From Patiria pectinifera (taxonomy: Eukaryota > Echinodermata > Asteroidea > Valvatida > Asterinidae): a stretch of DNA of 64,000 bases. The translations under genes were made by a program, and so were the position numbers. Shown here in pieces: positions 42,201 through 51,602 of this stretch. Under the pieces are notes generated by a model that saw only the letters and a program-made list of their open reading frames with translations, was not told the DNA's origin and ran no database searches. Numbering within the stretch: position 1 is the first letter of the stretch; the number at the start of each line of letters is the position of its first letter. Location: NCBI GenBank assembly GCA_029964075.1, contig CM057145.1, forward strand, positions 2,294,001 to 2,358,000, in the 5' to 3' direction.

Positions 42201-45200
42201 TAATGATAGTGATGATAAAGTAGGGCTTGCTTCAGATACTTCAAAAGCAGCAGATGCTAAAAGTCTACATGTAGAAGTGATGATGCAAGATTTCCCAATA
42301 GTAGCAGATTCTCCAAATTCTACAGAAGTAAGATTGATAGATGCATCACAAGGAACTGATGCTGGTAGTAGCGCCGAAGTGAGGTTGCAGATTGGTGAAC
42401 AATCGGCACATCTTCGGAATGAAAAGACAGTGATAATGCCTCTTCAAAGCGGTAAAGAGAAGAGTCAGTTGAAGGAAACTCTGGATGCCGTTAATGTATC
42501 TGCAATGTTTTCTTTCTGCAATGAAGAGTTTCCAACGTTGCTCAAACAACACAAACTACTATCATATGAGAAGAAACTATTTCAATGTAATCAGTGTAAG
42601 AAGACCTACCCGACAAACAACCGCCTGAAAGAACATCTTCGGACCCACAAAAACGTCACAAAATTCAAATGCCCAGTTTGCAACCAAGAATTTACAAGGA
42701 AGTTTGAATTCAAGCAACACAAACAGACCCACACAACTGATCGAGTAATGATACAGCCAAAGATTTCTGAGACTGATCCAAGAGCTTCTGTTTGTGGTGA
42801 CGCACCTGGAGTGGGAAGCAGTGCACAACCATGTGGAGACCTTGAAGAACTGTTGTCCATGGTTGCTGGCTCCGATGAAACAGATAATTCAAGCAAGAAT
42901 GAGACTGAACCTCAAACAACTGATGCACCTTTTGATGGTGATGGTCCAACAGTGCCCTTCGCAGATGCTTCAAGAGAAACAAGTGCAGCTAGTAGTTCTG
43001 ATGATGATGCCGTAAGTGACAGTGATTATGAACCACCAGCAGCTGATGATGATGATAGTGATGACGAGGTAGGACCTGTTCCAGAAACTTCCAAAGCAAT
43101 TGATGATGCCAGTGGCTCCAAAGTTAGATCACCTATCAGTGAAAACTCGGCAGGTCTTCCAACTGAAAAGGCTCGACCAAGATCGGCCGGAGGACAAAAT
43201 TACATTTGCAGGTTTTGTGGAAAGGTGTTCATCCATGAGTCAAGGTTGTTGGCACATGAGCGTGTTCACGCAAAGCAAAAAACGTTCCAATGTGACCACT
43301 GTGATAAGGCATTCACTTATCGAAGTGCATTTGTAAACCATAACAACAAGGTCCACAATGTAATAGTGCAAAATCAAAGGAAGAAAGGAAAGCAGAACAC
43401 AGCAGAAGGCTCCTTAACATGTTGTCTCTGCAATGAGAAGTTTCCATCAAAGACATTGCTCAGGCAGCACGAAACGTGGTCACATGCGGACAAAAAGGAA
43501 TTCAAGTGTGATCAGTGTTACAAAGCCTACTTCTACAAAAACCATCTTGAGGAGCACAAAATTACGTCTCATAGCGACATCAGGAAATTCAAATGCCAGG
43601 TTTGCGATAAGGGATTTCCAAGGAAGTCCAACTTGAATCAACACAAACGGAAAACGGGGCATTTGGATGTTGTAGATAGAGCCACTTCAAGTCGGAGTGA
43701 CTTTGAATGCGTAGCATGTAATCACTGCGATGAAAAGTTTTCTTCAAAGACATTGCTCCAAAAACACAAAATGCAGTCACATGGTGAAGGGAGACCATTC
43801 ACTTGTGATCTGTGTGACAAAACCTACCGGGTGTACAGCCATCTGAAAGAGCACCATATATGGGCTCACACCAACCTCAGAAGATTCCAGTGCCGTCTTT
43901 GCAACCGAGGATTCCTCAAGAATTGCGACTTGGAGAGGCACAAGGAACTCCATCGGCGCAGAGATCCAAAGTTTGCTGGTGATACTGTAGTGGAAGATGA
44001 AGCATTTGTTTACGTGTGTATTTTGTGCAAGGAGGAGTTTTCGTCCTTAGTAAAACTCAAAGACCATGAAGGCTCGAAGCACCAAGTTGACAGACATTAT
44101 ACCTGTTCACAGTGCAAGGAATGGTTTCAGAACCTATCACTTCTAAGGCAACATCAGTTGGATGTTCATGCAAGTAGTGAAGCGTTAGCATGCAAGGTGT
44201 GTGGCAAAACATGCTCTACGATGTCAAGTCTAGTTCGGCATGAATATACCCACTGGCATATGAATGCCATACAGTGCACTCTGTGTGGTGGAAAGCACTT
44301 GCCATCAAGGCAGCCACACAGGGCCGTCTTCTACAAACGTCACAGCAGTTGGCAGTCTGAAGTACAGCGGAGGGCTCAAAAGGGGAGAAGCAAAGTGAAA
44401 GAAATAAAAGATGCCTTTCGAAGAAAGAGAAATAGGCGATTCCAGTGCATGACCTGTGGCGGGAGTTTTCTGAAGATGTCAAGCTATGCAAGACACCAGG
44501 AAATTCATGCCGCAGGTGGCGAGCTGAACTTTTGCATTTCTTGTGGGAAACATTTGAAAACTGCGAGACACCTTCATAGACATAAGCTGATGTTTCATCC
44601 GAAGGATCAGGTCGCCAATCCAAGTGGAGAACCAAGGAAGTGTGAAAAATGCCAGATGGAAGTCGGAAACAGAAATGCCTTGATCAGACATCTAAAATAC
44701 ATGCACACGAAGCAGTGTTTGCATTCTTGTGAACAGTGTCGAGCATCTTTCCAATCTGTTTGGAGACTTCAGGCGCATAAGCAGCAGATGCACCCGGCGC
44801 GTCCAGTCAAGTTATACGTATGCACTGTTTGCAACAAGGGTTTCCGCATGCAGTATTTTCTTCGCAAACACAGGGCGATACATCCAGGCAAAGAAGAGCT
44901 GACTTGTACATTCTGTAGTGCAAGATTCAAGACTGTTCAGTGTCTTCTTTGTCATAAATACAAGAAGCACAGGTCGGGTGAGCAGTTCATGTGCGATTTG
45001 TGTGGGAAGATCTTCGCCTCAGCTGTAAGCCTAAAAAAACACAAGGTTATTCATTCTGACAAGCGCCCGTTTATCTGTGAGCACTGTGGAAAAACATACA
45101 AAACCCACAAGGTTCTATGGAGCCATAAGAAAACGCGCTGTCACGAAACCCACGAGTACATCTGTCCATTCTGTGGTAAGTCCTACCCTAAAAACAACTA

Positions 45201-45708
45201 CTTGGCCGTACACCTGCGTTCCCATCGAGACAAACGGCGTTCCTGTCCAGTGTGTCAAAAGGTCTTTAAATATCAGAGGTTTCTTACTGTGCACATAAAC
45301 AGGGTTCACACAAACGTGAGACCCTTTGCCTGCGACTTGTGCCCGAAGAAATTCCACAGCACAGCTGCACTGCAATCACACCAGCATATTCATACAGGGG
45401 CCAAACCATACAAATGCAAGATTTGTGGAGATGCTTTCCGCCAAAAAGGAACTTTGTATAGACACATTAAAGGTGTCCACAAAGAGGGAAAGAAGAACAC
45501 AAGAAGAAAACAGGGAATGAAGACGCAACAAGCAGGGAAAGAAGACCATAAGGAGAAAACCACAAGAAGAAAACGGGGAATGAAGACCCCCAAAACAGGG
45601 AAGGAAGACCACAAGGGGAAAACCACAAGGAGAAAACAGGGAATGAAGACCCCAAAACAGGGAACGAAGACCACAAGGGGAAAACCACAAGGAGAAAACA
45701 GGGAATGA
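36253..45708 (+). CDS. Giant C2H2 zinc-finger protein, 3151 aa, ~60 fingers, single coding exon
   Basis: One uninterrupted 9.4-kb frame. The start was chosen at ATG 36253, four bases after an acceptor (aatttcag), giving MATGHSAEETAPISIGEAKM. I count about 60 C2H2 motifs in three blocks: ~residues 115-575, ~800-1560 and ~2090-3080, mostly with long or absent TGEKP linkers, so single-track DNA binding by all fingers is unlikely. Between blocks lie acidic Ser/Asp-rich stretches (EPPAADDDDSDDEVG) with degenerate ~45-aa repeats (TSKALCSAAGSDKGAES and variants, ~1850-2020). Five tandem copies of a three-finger module occupy ~970-1560. Some fingers have lost a ligand (FAWPVCEKIF, FSFCNEEF). The last classical run (~2900-3080) is the most regular. 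The tail is a basic minisatellite-coded extension. It is probably a nuclear DNA- or RNA-binding regulator; no orthologue is recognised. Confidence 0.9.
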   Translation: MATGHSAEETAPISIGEAKMDLTTVADVKTTLSVEISESTQVPLEAGNSDENLLIKEEQISCVVCNNSSQTGVPCAEHQLTHSEDPDTALNIVPSQSTSNSQIFSGGAPFKCGICGETFSLRSRLRSHRSVHLDMDTVSCRVCGKAFHTKADLEKHIRIHMKENPFSCDSCGEAFKTRRRLLKHQTASHSKSQESTTCNNASDSSKTHKRGYVCTYCCKTFKCRTHHLEHERIHTNEKPFDCKKCGKAFAAKSGLARHMATHTCNAGNRTTFPCSKCGISFPTYYAIAKHRQAHKDRPHVCSVCKKMFATAKKLQKHLQEHKKEEHVCGTCNKRFLTHMGLQKHRESHKAVQKLYKCLSCSRSFKKASSLQRHQRSSHKATRKNTCKFCQKSFKKLSGLNLHLRTHAKAKNIGRSAHPSSASGSKSDKDKYLCGICSNSFETYYRMRQHKQMHQERPFMCDTCEETFVTETDLSRHKQSACIDPFVCDECQKTFPSLKTLQRHRIKHVMERPYLCGVCLKSFKSTNQLKAHMLNHLNGKPHSCPFCGEDFAKPKSLRRHQQICQKNPDSGRALLAKQSNGASVINYPVGSDGLPASHRPELQTLMQETQRAALTKKKKNSAFGEQPSNSATNFGHLTPVAVNPSDACIGEVSVSLWEHQEPRSSDSQLNVQRGSHGQSACAIQGFLHDVRNSEVHEANGEVDLLRTLNLRVPRVVLSAQPFSTLQETLRHNDVRKVYRDADAQSSDGDNDFGLNDTFDDVDDDVIEMSCREVFSPGPFTEKQDDSPGVSQASKRSTSVRSANQILGANTAMLQLVVDKIELFTCNICKKDFQTKLHLDHHKLSHQEENPAGIVQTGKSSIVQQTEDTVNALTCFFCQKDFLHYTKLLQHECPRIQEKFGETEATTSSVAAACTSKEKYENLPHVSSVHENSEPVVGEIQKATGTGKKRQGKRAGGQQSSHGAQGKASANLESASVIKCGVSRCKKVFSSLALLKQHKLTHSKDRPYGCDKCDNMFHTKAHLKEHHVRAHMNLREFKCQHCDKEFCRRSDMNRHAKTHEGISAAAGASGAATGQVTEGQGECSQVSQQSSLPADDSTSVNLDSQCVSKCGVCKEVFSSIDLLQRHKYTHMKDRPYCCDKCDKTYRKKAHLKEHHMRAHTNLRQFKCQYCDKNFRMKSDFKQHAKTHKGILTAAGANGAATRQVTEGQGECSQQSSLPAESSTTVNLHSQCFSICGVCKEVFRSIDLYKRHRLTHMKDRPYCCDKCDKMYRTKAHLKEHHIRAHTNLREFKCRHCDKEFCRRADLNQHAKTHQGTLAAAGGSGVATGQVTEGHSVCGQQVSITAGDSTSVNLDSQCVSKCGVCKEVFSSVTLLKQHKLTHMKDRPYCCDKCDKTYRTKAHLKEHHIRAHTNLREFKCRHCDKEFCRRADLNQHAKTHQGTLAAAGGSGVATGQVTEGHSVCGQQVSITAGDSTSVNLDSQCVSKCGVCKEVFSSVTLLKRHKLTHMKDRPYCCDMCDKTYRKKAHLKEHHMRAHTNLRQFKCQYCDKNFRMKSDLSKHVKTHKTILAAVEASGAPSVRVTRLAAKAKGTSSVSETEQESRGEETFAWPVCEKIFFDQSSLSDHECVHSGEQMHGFKSSLHSHVKNPSEATQRDDSAVGDTDKGSGVGLPDTSVAADSNGGKDVKLSINDNNAGLVSKKTAGDDDKIRKLTCPICQRGFARKPQLSRHIQTHSTRIRSNPGSSKKTCDDLAGTSSRQLYGVSEESSLHLATSSEETGANLDLSDVGPKSTAVATDGVYQSGHMPETFKAADAENRTAVKVPSDLRVTDCDNLSEASSGGSDADHGTEVGSPDTSTSSRATDAKDGTKIRFLANSSRAVCSAAGADEAAESTSGSDIEPLSSDESESADGLMAPSADTSKALCSAAGSDKGAESSSRGAIEPHTTDASVAGGGPIVSAADFPGATGSNKAAASPNDSDTELPAAKQANDSDDKVGLASDTSKAADAKSLHVEVMMQDFPIVADSPNSTEVRLIDASQGTDAGSSAEVRLQIGEQSAHLRNEKTVIMPLQSGKEKSQLKETLDAVNVSAMFSFCNEEFPTLLKQHKLLSYEKKLFQCNQCKKTYPTNNRLKEHLRTHKNVTKFKCPVCNQEFTRKFEFKQHKQTHTTDRVMIQPKISETDPRASVCGDAPGVGSSAQPCGDLEELLSMVAGSDETDNSSKNETEPQTTDAPFDGDGPTVPFADASRETSAASSSDDDAVSDSDYEPPAADDDDSDDEVGPVPETSKAIDDASGSKVRSPISENSAGLPTEKARPRSAGGQNYICRFCGKVFIHESRLLAHERVHAKQKTFQCDHCDKAFTYRSAFVNHNNKVHNVIVQNQRKKGKQNTAEGSLTCCLCNEKFPSKTLLRQHETWSHADKKEFKCDQCYKAYFYKNHLEEHKITSHSDIRKFKCQVCDKGFPRKSNLNQHKRKTGHLDVVDRATSSRSDFECVACNHCDEKFSSKTLLQKHKMQSHGEGRPFTCDLCDKTYRVYSHLKEHHIWAHTNLRRFQCRLCNRGFLKNCDLERHKELHRRRDPKFAGDTVVEDEAFVYVCILCKEEFSSLVKLKDHEGSKHQVDRHYTCSQCKEWFQNLSLLRQHQLDVHASSEALACKVCGKTCSTMSSLVRHEYTHWHMNAIQCTLCGGKHLPSRQPHRAVFYKRHSSWQSEVQRRAQKGRSKVKEIKDAFRRKRNRRFQCMTCGGSFLKMSSYARHQEIHAAGGELNFCISCGKHLKTARHLHRHKLMFHPKDQVANPSGEPRKCEKCQMEVGNRNALIRHLKYMHTKQCLHSCEQCRASFQSVWRLQAHKQQMHPARPVKLYVCTVCNKGFRMQYFLRKHRAIHPGKEELTCTFCSARFKTVQCLLCHKYKKHRSGEQFMCDLCGKIFASAVSLKKHKVIHSDKRPFICEHCGKTYKTHKVLWSHKKTRCHETHEYICPFCGKSYPKNNYLAVHLRSHRDKRRSCPVCQKVFKYQRFLTVHINRVHTNVRPFACDLCPKKFHSTAALQSHQHIHTGAKPYKCKICGDAFRQKGTLYRHIKGVHKEGKKNTRRKQGMKTQQAGKEDHKEKTTRRKRGMKTPKTGKEDHKGKTTRRKQGMKTPKQGTKTTRGKPQGENRE
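39160..40940 (+). repeat. Five tandem three-finger modules, 375-384 bp each
   Basis: The anchor gcccacctcaaagagcacca recurs at 39307, 39691, 40066, 40441 and 40816, spaced 384, 375, 375 and 375 bp, always a multiple of three. Each unit codes a short linker plus three fingers (CGVCKEVFSS, CCDKCDKTYR, FKCRHCDKEF or FKCQYCDKNF). The 40066 and 40441 units are almost identical, including silent positions and linker, which implies recent duplication or gene conversion. Confidence 0.95.
45480..45708 (+). repeat. Minisatellite encoding the C-terminal tail of the zinc-finger protein
   Basis: There are nearly four units of ~60-63 bp, each containing aaccacaagaagaaaac, gggaatgaagac and a C-run before aaaacaggg. 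They code KTTRRKQGMKTPK-type repeats. The C-run is one base shorter in the third unit, so the last unit is read in another frame (GTKTTRGKPQGENRE) and reaches a stop. The tail is strongly basic. Confidence 0.9.
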
Positions 45709-45742
45709 AGACCCCCCAAAAAATCCAAGGCGCTAATTATCC

Positions 45743-46060
45743 TGCCAGATGTAAAACAGTACCTCAGGTTGAAAAGTCTAGGGCACTTTGATGCTTTCAG
45801 CCATCAACACCTGTGCATAAACGGCCAGTTCTGAAACAATCAGAGCTAGTCCCATTGAACAAATCCACAGTTGTATCCTGCTGCATTCGGTGACCACGGA
45901 TTCGAGGGCTGAGGCATTTTTGTGTGTGAGACTTGTGTCTTGTTGGATTTTGCTATATTGGGCAGGCTTGTCATTTAGACAGCACTTCATGTTGTTGTGT
46001 TAAGCAGGGTTCAGATTTCTGGCCAAAATACCCTGGAGGGTTATTATGGTTTAATGTAAG
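45743..46060 (+). repeat. Dispersed repeat R2, copy 2
   Basis: This copy begins 35 bp after the zinc-finger stop codon. It matches the reverse complement of 602-905, including the part that codes the last ~50 residues of the frame at 755-2116 (HQVEKSGAL there, QVEKSRAL-stop here). It is probably part of the zinc-finger 3' UTR. Confidence 0.7.
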
Positions 46061-46300
46061 ACGTGGTCAATTCAACTTGTTCAAATTTGGGCACTTTCTG
46101 AGGAAAAGAAAAGGAATCTTTGCATTGCTTCGTTTACTTTACATGTACATGGACAGATGTAATACATTTCCTTTGACGGCAGTTACCAGAAATTTGCTAT
46201 ATGAACTGCAAATTTACTTGTTTATAAACTGCATGCTATACTTAACCTGATTTTGCCAAGCATGTACATTTTGCATAGCTGCAACTTGAGCGATTCGGAA

Positions 46301-46650
46301 TACAGTGCGCCACCAAGAGGTTACCACTGAGAGTCAATTTTTCGCAGTGCATTGTGGGAAACGGTCGACAAATTTTCCATGGCGCGGGCCATTTAAAAAT
46401 TGTTAGTTTGTCCGGTCAGTAGTCAGTAGTAGGTGTATGCGTATGATAAGATTATCTTTTTTCTTCTCTTCTTTTATATCAAGATATGGTGTGTTTTTTT
46501 ATGAGGCGGAAGAATTGTATGCCTCGATCTATAAAAAAAATCGTGAAGTTGTTCACTGACATTTGTTCTGTGGCAAGTCGGCCATGTTTTTGTCGACTGT
46601 AAACTTGAAAAGTGGACACTCTGTGGCAACCTCTTGGTGGCGCACCTATA
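46301..46650. mobile_element. MITE with TA duplication (Tc1/mariner-like)
   Basis: The ends tgcgccaccaagaggtt and aacctcttggtggcgca are inverted, with TA at both outer edges. It is about 350 bp and non-coding. The superfamily assignment rests only on the TA duplication. Confidence 0.6.
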
Positions 46651-46722
46651 CAGAGTCAAAAAAGAAACGAGACCCAAATGTGGGACTATTGTGTGAAGTT
46701 ATGCATGTAGCTTTTTTTTATC

Positions 46723-46990
46723 TAGGATATGAAAGCCCAATTCATAAGCTTTCTTTAATTCAAGAAGCATTAAGATCACTCATGTAGTTTTCAAGTTACG
46801 GAATATTAAACACAACCACCGTTTTAAAGTTCTGTCCACGGATCACAAAAAAGGTGTGCCTTCTTTCAGCAAAACAAAAACAATTCACATACCCGGTGTG
46901 ATTTGGTTTCCGTGCTGAAAAAGCCTATCTTCTTGTGATCCGTGGACAGGGTATTAAAATGTGGTGGGTTGTGTTTAAAATTCCCTTCTT
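46723..46990. mobile_element. Palindromic MITE R5, copy 2
   Basis: It aligns with 21959-22292: gaaagcccaattcataagct, aagttctgtccacgga, ttctttcagca and their mirror arm gatccgtggacaggg. The right end appears cut. Confidence 0.65.
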
Positions 46991-47086
46991 ACCTGAAAAA
47001 TACATAAGTTCTGAAAACGAAACACAAACAACTTATAATGATTATCATTATAAGTGCTACATGTACATGCAGAACTTCACTGAAAC

Positions 47087-47265
47087 AATAGACCATTATC
47101 TTGTTATACAGCCATTTGATTTTTCCCCATTCAAAACAATGTGACCAAAGCGAGGCTGGAGGGAAAAATAGTCTGGTTCCTTTTTGCATAAAAACATTAT
47201 CATTCAGTACTGTTATTGGATACAGAAAACATGACTAAAATGGTGGAAGCATGATATAACTCCAT
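47087..47265 (+). mobile_element. MITE R8, copy 1
   Basis: A direct match of ~175 bp to 57848-58030 at an estimated 85-90% identity: aatagaccattatc, ggctggagggaaaaata, acattatcattcagtactg, ggtggaagcatgata. The inverted ends are clearer in copy 2. Confidence 0.75.
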
Positions 47266-47428
47266 AGTCCCGACATTTGGGTTTCGCTTTTTTGTAGTCC
47301 CCCTGTACATGTATTTGGGAATCATCCCTATTCCGTTCTGCTTTGTACCATAATTGTCGTAAAAGTGGGCTCAGCTTTCCGGCAGCACACAAAGTGGCGT
47401 TCATGTGTTTGGGTAGCCTTTCGTCAAG

Positions 47429-47944
47429 GCCAAAGGGAATATACATCATTTGCTTTTGCTGTAATTTTCAGAAATGGATGGAATTGGGGGGGTTGGAAAT
47501 ATATAGCAAATATATAGTTACACTGACTTTTGTGAGGTTTTGGGTTCGAAAATGCTATAAAAGCCAAGAAAAACAATCATTTTCCTGTAGTCTGGTTCCC
47601 TGACTCCATTTAAGAAGAAACAGAGCAGTTTACATATATTGTGGAATTGTAAGGTCAGGGAACCAGTCTAGCTGGCTTGTACCCGTTCATAGGTGTGTAA
47701 TCGATTGCAAACAAGTGCGATGGTCAACTAGGGCCAGTATTTGAAAAAAAAGCTAGTTTCCAACGCCGATCAGCGTTGGAAATTGATACAAAAATACCAC
47801 TTTTCTTGAAAATGACAGTATACCAGGTGCCATGATTTTACAGGATGCTTTACACTGTCATTCACTAACAGTCCAGCAAGGTATTTCAAAATGATTTGGT
47901 AGTTTTATTTTTTGATGTTTGCAAATGTTGTATTTTCCCTTTAA
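47429..47944. mobile_element. MITE R4, copy 2
   Basis: It aligns with 19443-19973. The right end (gcaaatgttgtattttccct then ttaa) is the inverse of the R4 left end. It contains the hairpin tagtctggttccctgac / gtcagggaaccagtcta and the palindrome ccaacgccgatcagcgttgg. Confidence 0.7.
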
Positions 47945-50900
47945 CTTGCCGGCATTAGACAAAGCGGCGAAAGTACCCATTGAATTTGCTTAGCACCAAG
48001 TGACATTGTTCCGTCTAGCTGCTTGTCAATTACAACGAAGAAGATTTCAAGAAATTTAGGTGATTTCCAACTATCAGTCAATATTGACTACCATTTTGAA
48101 CTACATGTAGTGTTATTGATGATTGTGATATCCACTCGGCTAAAACTTCAACAGGCTTAAGTTTTTGAACATAGCTGAAGGGATTTTAAGTGGTATTTTA
48201 TATGGAGCGAACAGAATGCAAGAAAGCAAATGACCCTATGTCCCTTTAAGGCTGCCTGGCCAGGTTGAATTTGAAAATGTCAAAAGTCCACAGTACGATC
48301 ATGTATGCAACTATGCATTACTTGATAATTCCTTTTCATTTTTGTTTCTTATGAATTTCTGATTGAGAAGAAAAAGTGCGACATCATGACGCAAGGATGT
48401 AAACCCAAGGATTTTTTACAGTAATTTGTTACGAGTTGTATTCCTGTTAATGTAATTATCAAATTTGATGTTCAATTTTGAATATACATTTTCTAATAAT
48501 TCAATTCAAAGTTAACCTGTAAAAAAGTTACATTACAACCACTCTGAGAATCTTGCAAGTTAACAAAAAGGGGGGGGGGCGGAAGAATGAAAAAGAAATA
48601 ACTTATTTTAACTATAAGTTAGCCTGTCCCATCCTCGTATCCAAAAGGCGCTGTGAGCAAGGGAACCCGTAAATGGAACTGGGCCGAGTCGTGCCCAGCC
48701 AAATTATCCTGAAGATTGGAAAAGACGGGGTTTCGATGCGCACTCGTGAACACATCTTGGAAAATCCTGCAATTTAATTCCATGGAAAGTCATGGAAAAT
48801 ACTGGAATTGTGTTATTTGTTCAACAGAAAAAGTAGTGGGAAAAGTCGGGGAATCCTGCACAACCCACACGTGATGATGCGTAATATTTGGATGTGGCAC
48901 TATACTCCCCAAGTGTGCATTCCAGTATATATTTCGTTATTATGCGGAATACTTTGAATGTTTAATACGCCATTGTTATGAATTACTGTTGTCAAACTGG
49001 AAGGTTAAATGTGTAGTGACGTCCCTTGCCTCAGTGTGATGACTGGCCATATTGTAAATGATGGAAATTTAGTCCAAGTTTTTATTTCTGATGCCGAAAA
49101 CCAGGTCTTCCCCAAATCCTCCTAAATATACCCTATTCACGTGGGAGCCATTTTCGATCGTGTTCCCTGATTTGTTTTTATATTATATACTGTTGAATGG
49201 ATGGTGCCAGACTATTTTATTATTGGAGGGCATGCCACGCCTCACTTTCCTTTTTTTTTTAAAGCGAGGCTAAACAACATTTTGTATGTTTAATCACAAA
49301 TTATTCGTTATAGTATGAATTTTTATTCGTTGCTTTCATTTCTATACAGAAAGAATGTTTAGTGTCCCGGTGCTACTTTGTTGGTTGTGTGTAGCCCACA
49401 CAATTTGGAGTTGTATGCATTTTCGAGTATTTTCTAACACATTTGGAAATGTTTCTCAGTCCCAGATTCAAACTTTTCCACTTTTTTTATGACCGACCTT
49501 CATTGAGATAATAATAATATGATATACGCAGTGGCGTCGTGATGCAACATTTGCCCCGTTTCTACTATGGAGTCTCAAAAAAATACGTTACTTTCAATGT
49601 TATTTAATATGGCAGACTAAAGAAAACGTCGCTTACGTGTATGGACAGTACATGTACACCTTTTTGGTTCGGCGTGACCCTTGAACTGTATGGTCTGAAT
49701 CGGCCTGTTGTAAAATAATTTCGGTTAGAAAATGTTCCCTTTAAAGTAATGTAATTTCCCCGCCAAAATTGTTCTTTGTGGTTTTGGGATCGATTGATCC
49801 GACACAAACACGGTCCATGTTTAACAGTAAAAATAATGTGAAAACACAGCAACTTGTTTCACCAAATTATAGGTTAATTCAGCATGCAAGTTTAATTAAT
49901 TGAACAGGTTGATTGAACAATAAAACTCTTAATATCTGTATCAATGTATACATGTAATATGTTAACAGCCAATATACTGTGCTTTGATGAAATACAGAAC
50001 AGTTACGTCAAAATGTTAAAATGCACCGAAATTGTATAATTTATTGATTTGGCGTTGGCGTTCTCGCAGAATTAGTCGGAGTTCCTTTAATTACGTTAAT
50101 CGACAGTTTGTAACGGACTATAAGTTCTTTTCAACTGTACTGCCATTCGCATGCAGGATGAAATTAAAGGAGAACTCCGAAAAAAATATTTACCAACTGC
50201 ATGTATATCGGAAAGTAGCCGGTGTCACATGAAAATCCGACTCCTATGAGAATCGGACCCCTTTTCCCCTTTTATTGGTTAATCCCTCGCACGTGACAGG
50301 TCACCAAACGATCCTAAAAATAGCGTAGTATCGTACTCACGCGTGCGCACTACTACAATGAGTCCACCCCCTCTTCTCCCGTGTTTAGTTTAGTAGTGGC
50401 CTCCCCCCTTCCCCCATTATCTGGCCCCAACTTCCTGTCCTGTGTTTATTTCATGGAGTCGGATATTCAGCAGACCAGCATCACACAGGCAAGACATTAC
50501 ATGTAATGCGTCTAGCGTGTACATTTTCATCCTGATCTGTCTGCTCATGCTCAATTGTACTTTTAGTTCATTCCTGTGCTTTTAGAGTCCTTGGCAAATT
50601 CTTTTTGAGTTTTTTTACGTTTTGTTATCCTGATTGAGATTTTTTTTTGAAGTATTTCTGAAACTAGGTTTTTTTTTTTTATGGCTAGATTTGTTTTTGT
50701 TGGATATTTTTGGAGATTTGAATTAGACTAAATTTTAAATGCAGAGAATTTTTTTTTTTGATTCCTTTTCTTTTTTTTTTTTTTTTTGTTTATAAATATA
50801 AAGCTAAACATCACACATACCAGGTTTTTTTCTCTAGTGATCCATTTTTCTACGTTACACATGCTTTGTCTGTCTGTCTACTTTGTCTGTCACTCCACTG

Positions 50901-51110
50901 CTTCAGGACCGTCCTCTTCACCAATTTTCCATTTCAATAATCCTAATTGAACTGTCTGTTGCCATGCAAAGCCATTATTATGTTCTTATTGTGTTCTTGA
51001 CTTGTACCATTCTGTAAATTCTGGAGGTATTCCCCAACTTGCCGTCTTCCCCCAAGAACGAGTATGCATGCGGCAACATACCCAACAAATAAGAAGGCAT
51101 GTGCACGGAG
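47945..51110. other. Gene-free interval
   Basis: No exon is recognised. 49430-49560 is a diverged fragment of the element at 53530-53800 (cagtcccagattcaaa, tgaccgacctt). Several homopolymer T runs lie at 50640-50790. A short inverted pair (cggagttcctttaatt / ttaaaggagaactccg) lies at 50066-50182. Confidence 0.5.
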
Positions 51111-51602
51111 TTAAAGAGGTTGTGGAGTGCTTGAAGACATTTCTGTCATTTTTCGGATATATGTAGCCTAAGGTGTGACGAAATAAAAACGACTATTGTT
51201 TCTGTCATAAAATGAGTACAAAAGGTTCTTTTGAGAGCTGTTTTTCAAGTCCTGTCATGCCTGTTTCGACCCGAACGTGCAATTTGTGTAAAAGTCGTCG
51301 TTGCGGGCAGCAAACAAAACACAGTAAATCGTGACGTAATAAACAGGACTCCCGATGCAAAGTAGCATAAACGAGTCCTGTTTATTACGTCACGATTTAC
51401 TGTGTTTTGTTTGCTGCCCGCATCGACGACTTTTACACAAATTGCACGTTCGGGTCGAAACAGGACCTGAAAAATAGCTCTCAAAAGTAACCGTTGTACT
51501 CATTTCATGACGGAAACAATAGTAGTTTTTATTTCACACCTTAGGCTACATATACCCCAAAAAATGACGGAAATGTCTTCGAGCGTTCCACAACCTCTTT
51601 AA
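51111..51602. mobile_element. Foldback MITE with TTAA ends (piggyBac-like)
   Basis: Two ~235-bp arms form an almost perfect inverted repeat around a ~20-bp centre (near 51345-51370). The ends are TTAA|AGAGGTTGTGG and CCACAACCTCT|TTAA, so TTAA is duplicated at both borders (51111-51114, 51599-51602). TTAA duplication is the hallmark of piggyBac-type elements. The few arm mismatches suggest a young copy. The minus-strand frame inside it is not a gene. Confidence 0.85.

Noticed and set aside
36264-45690. Many antisense and alternative-frame ORFs inside the zinc-finger gene
   Set aside because: All overlap the 3151-aa frame with its repeated C2H2 pattern and have no independent support.
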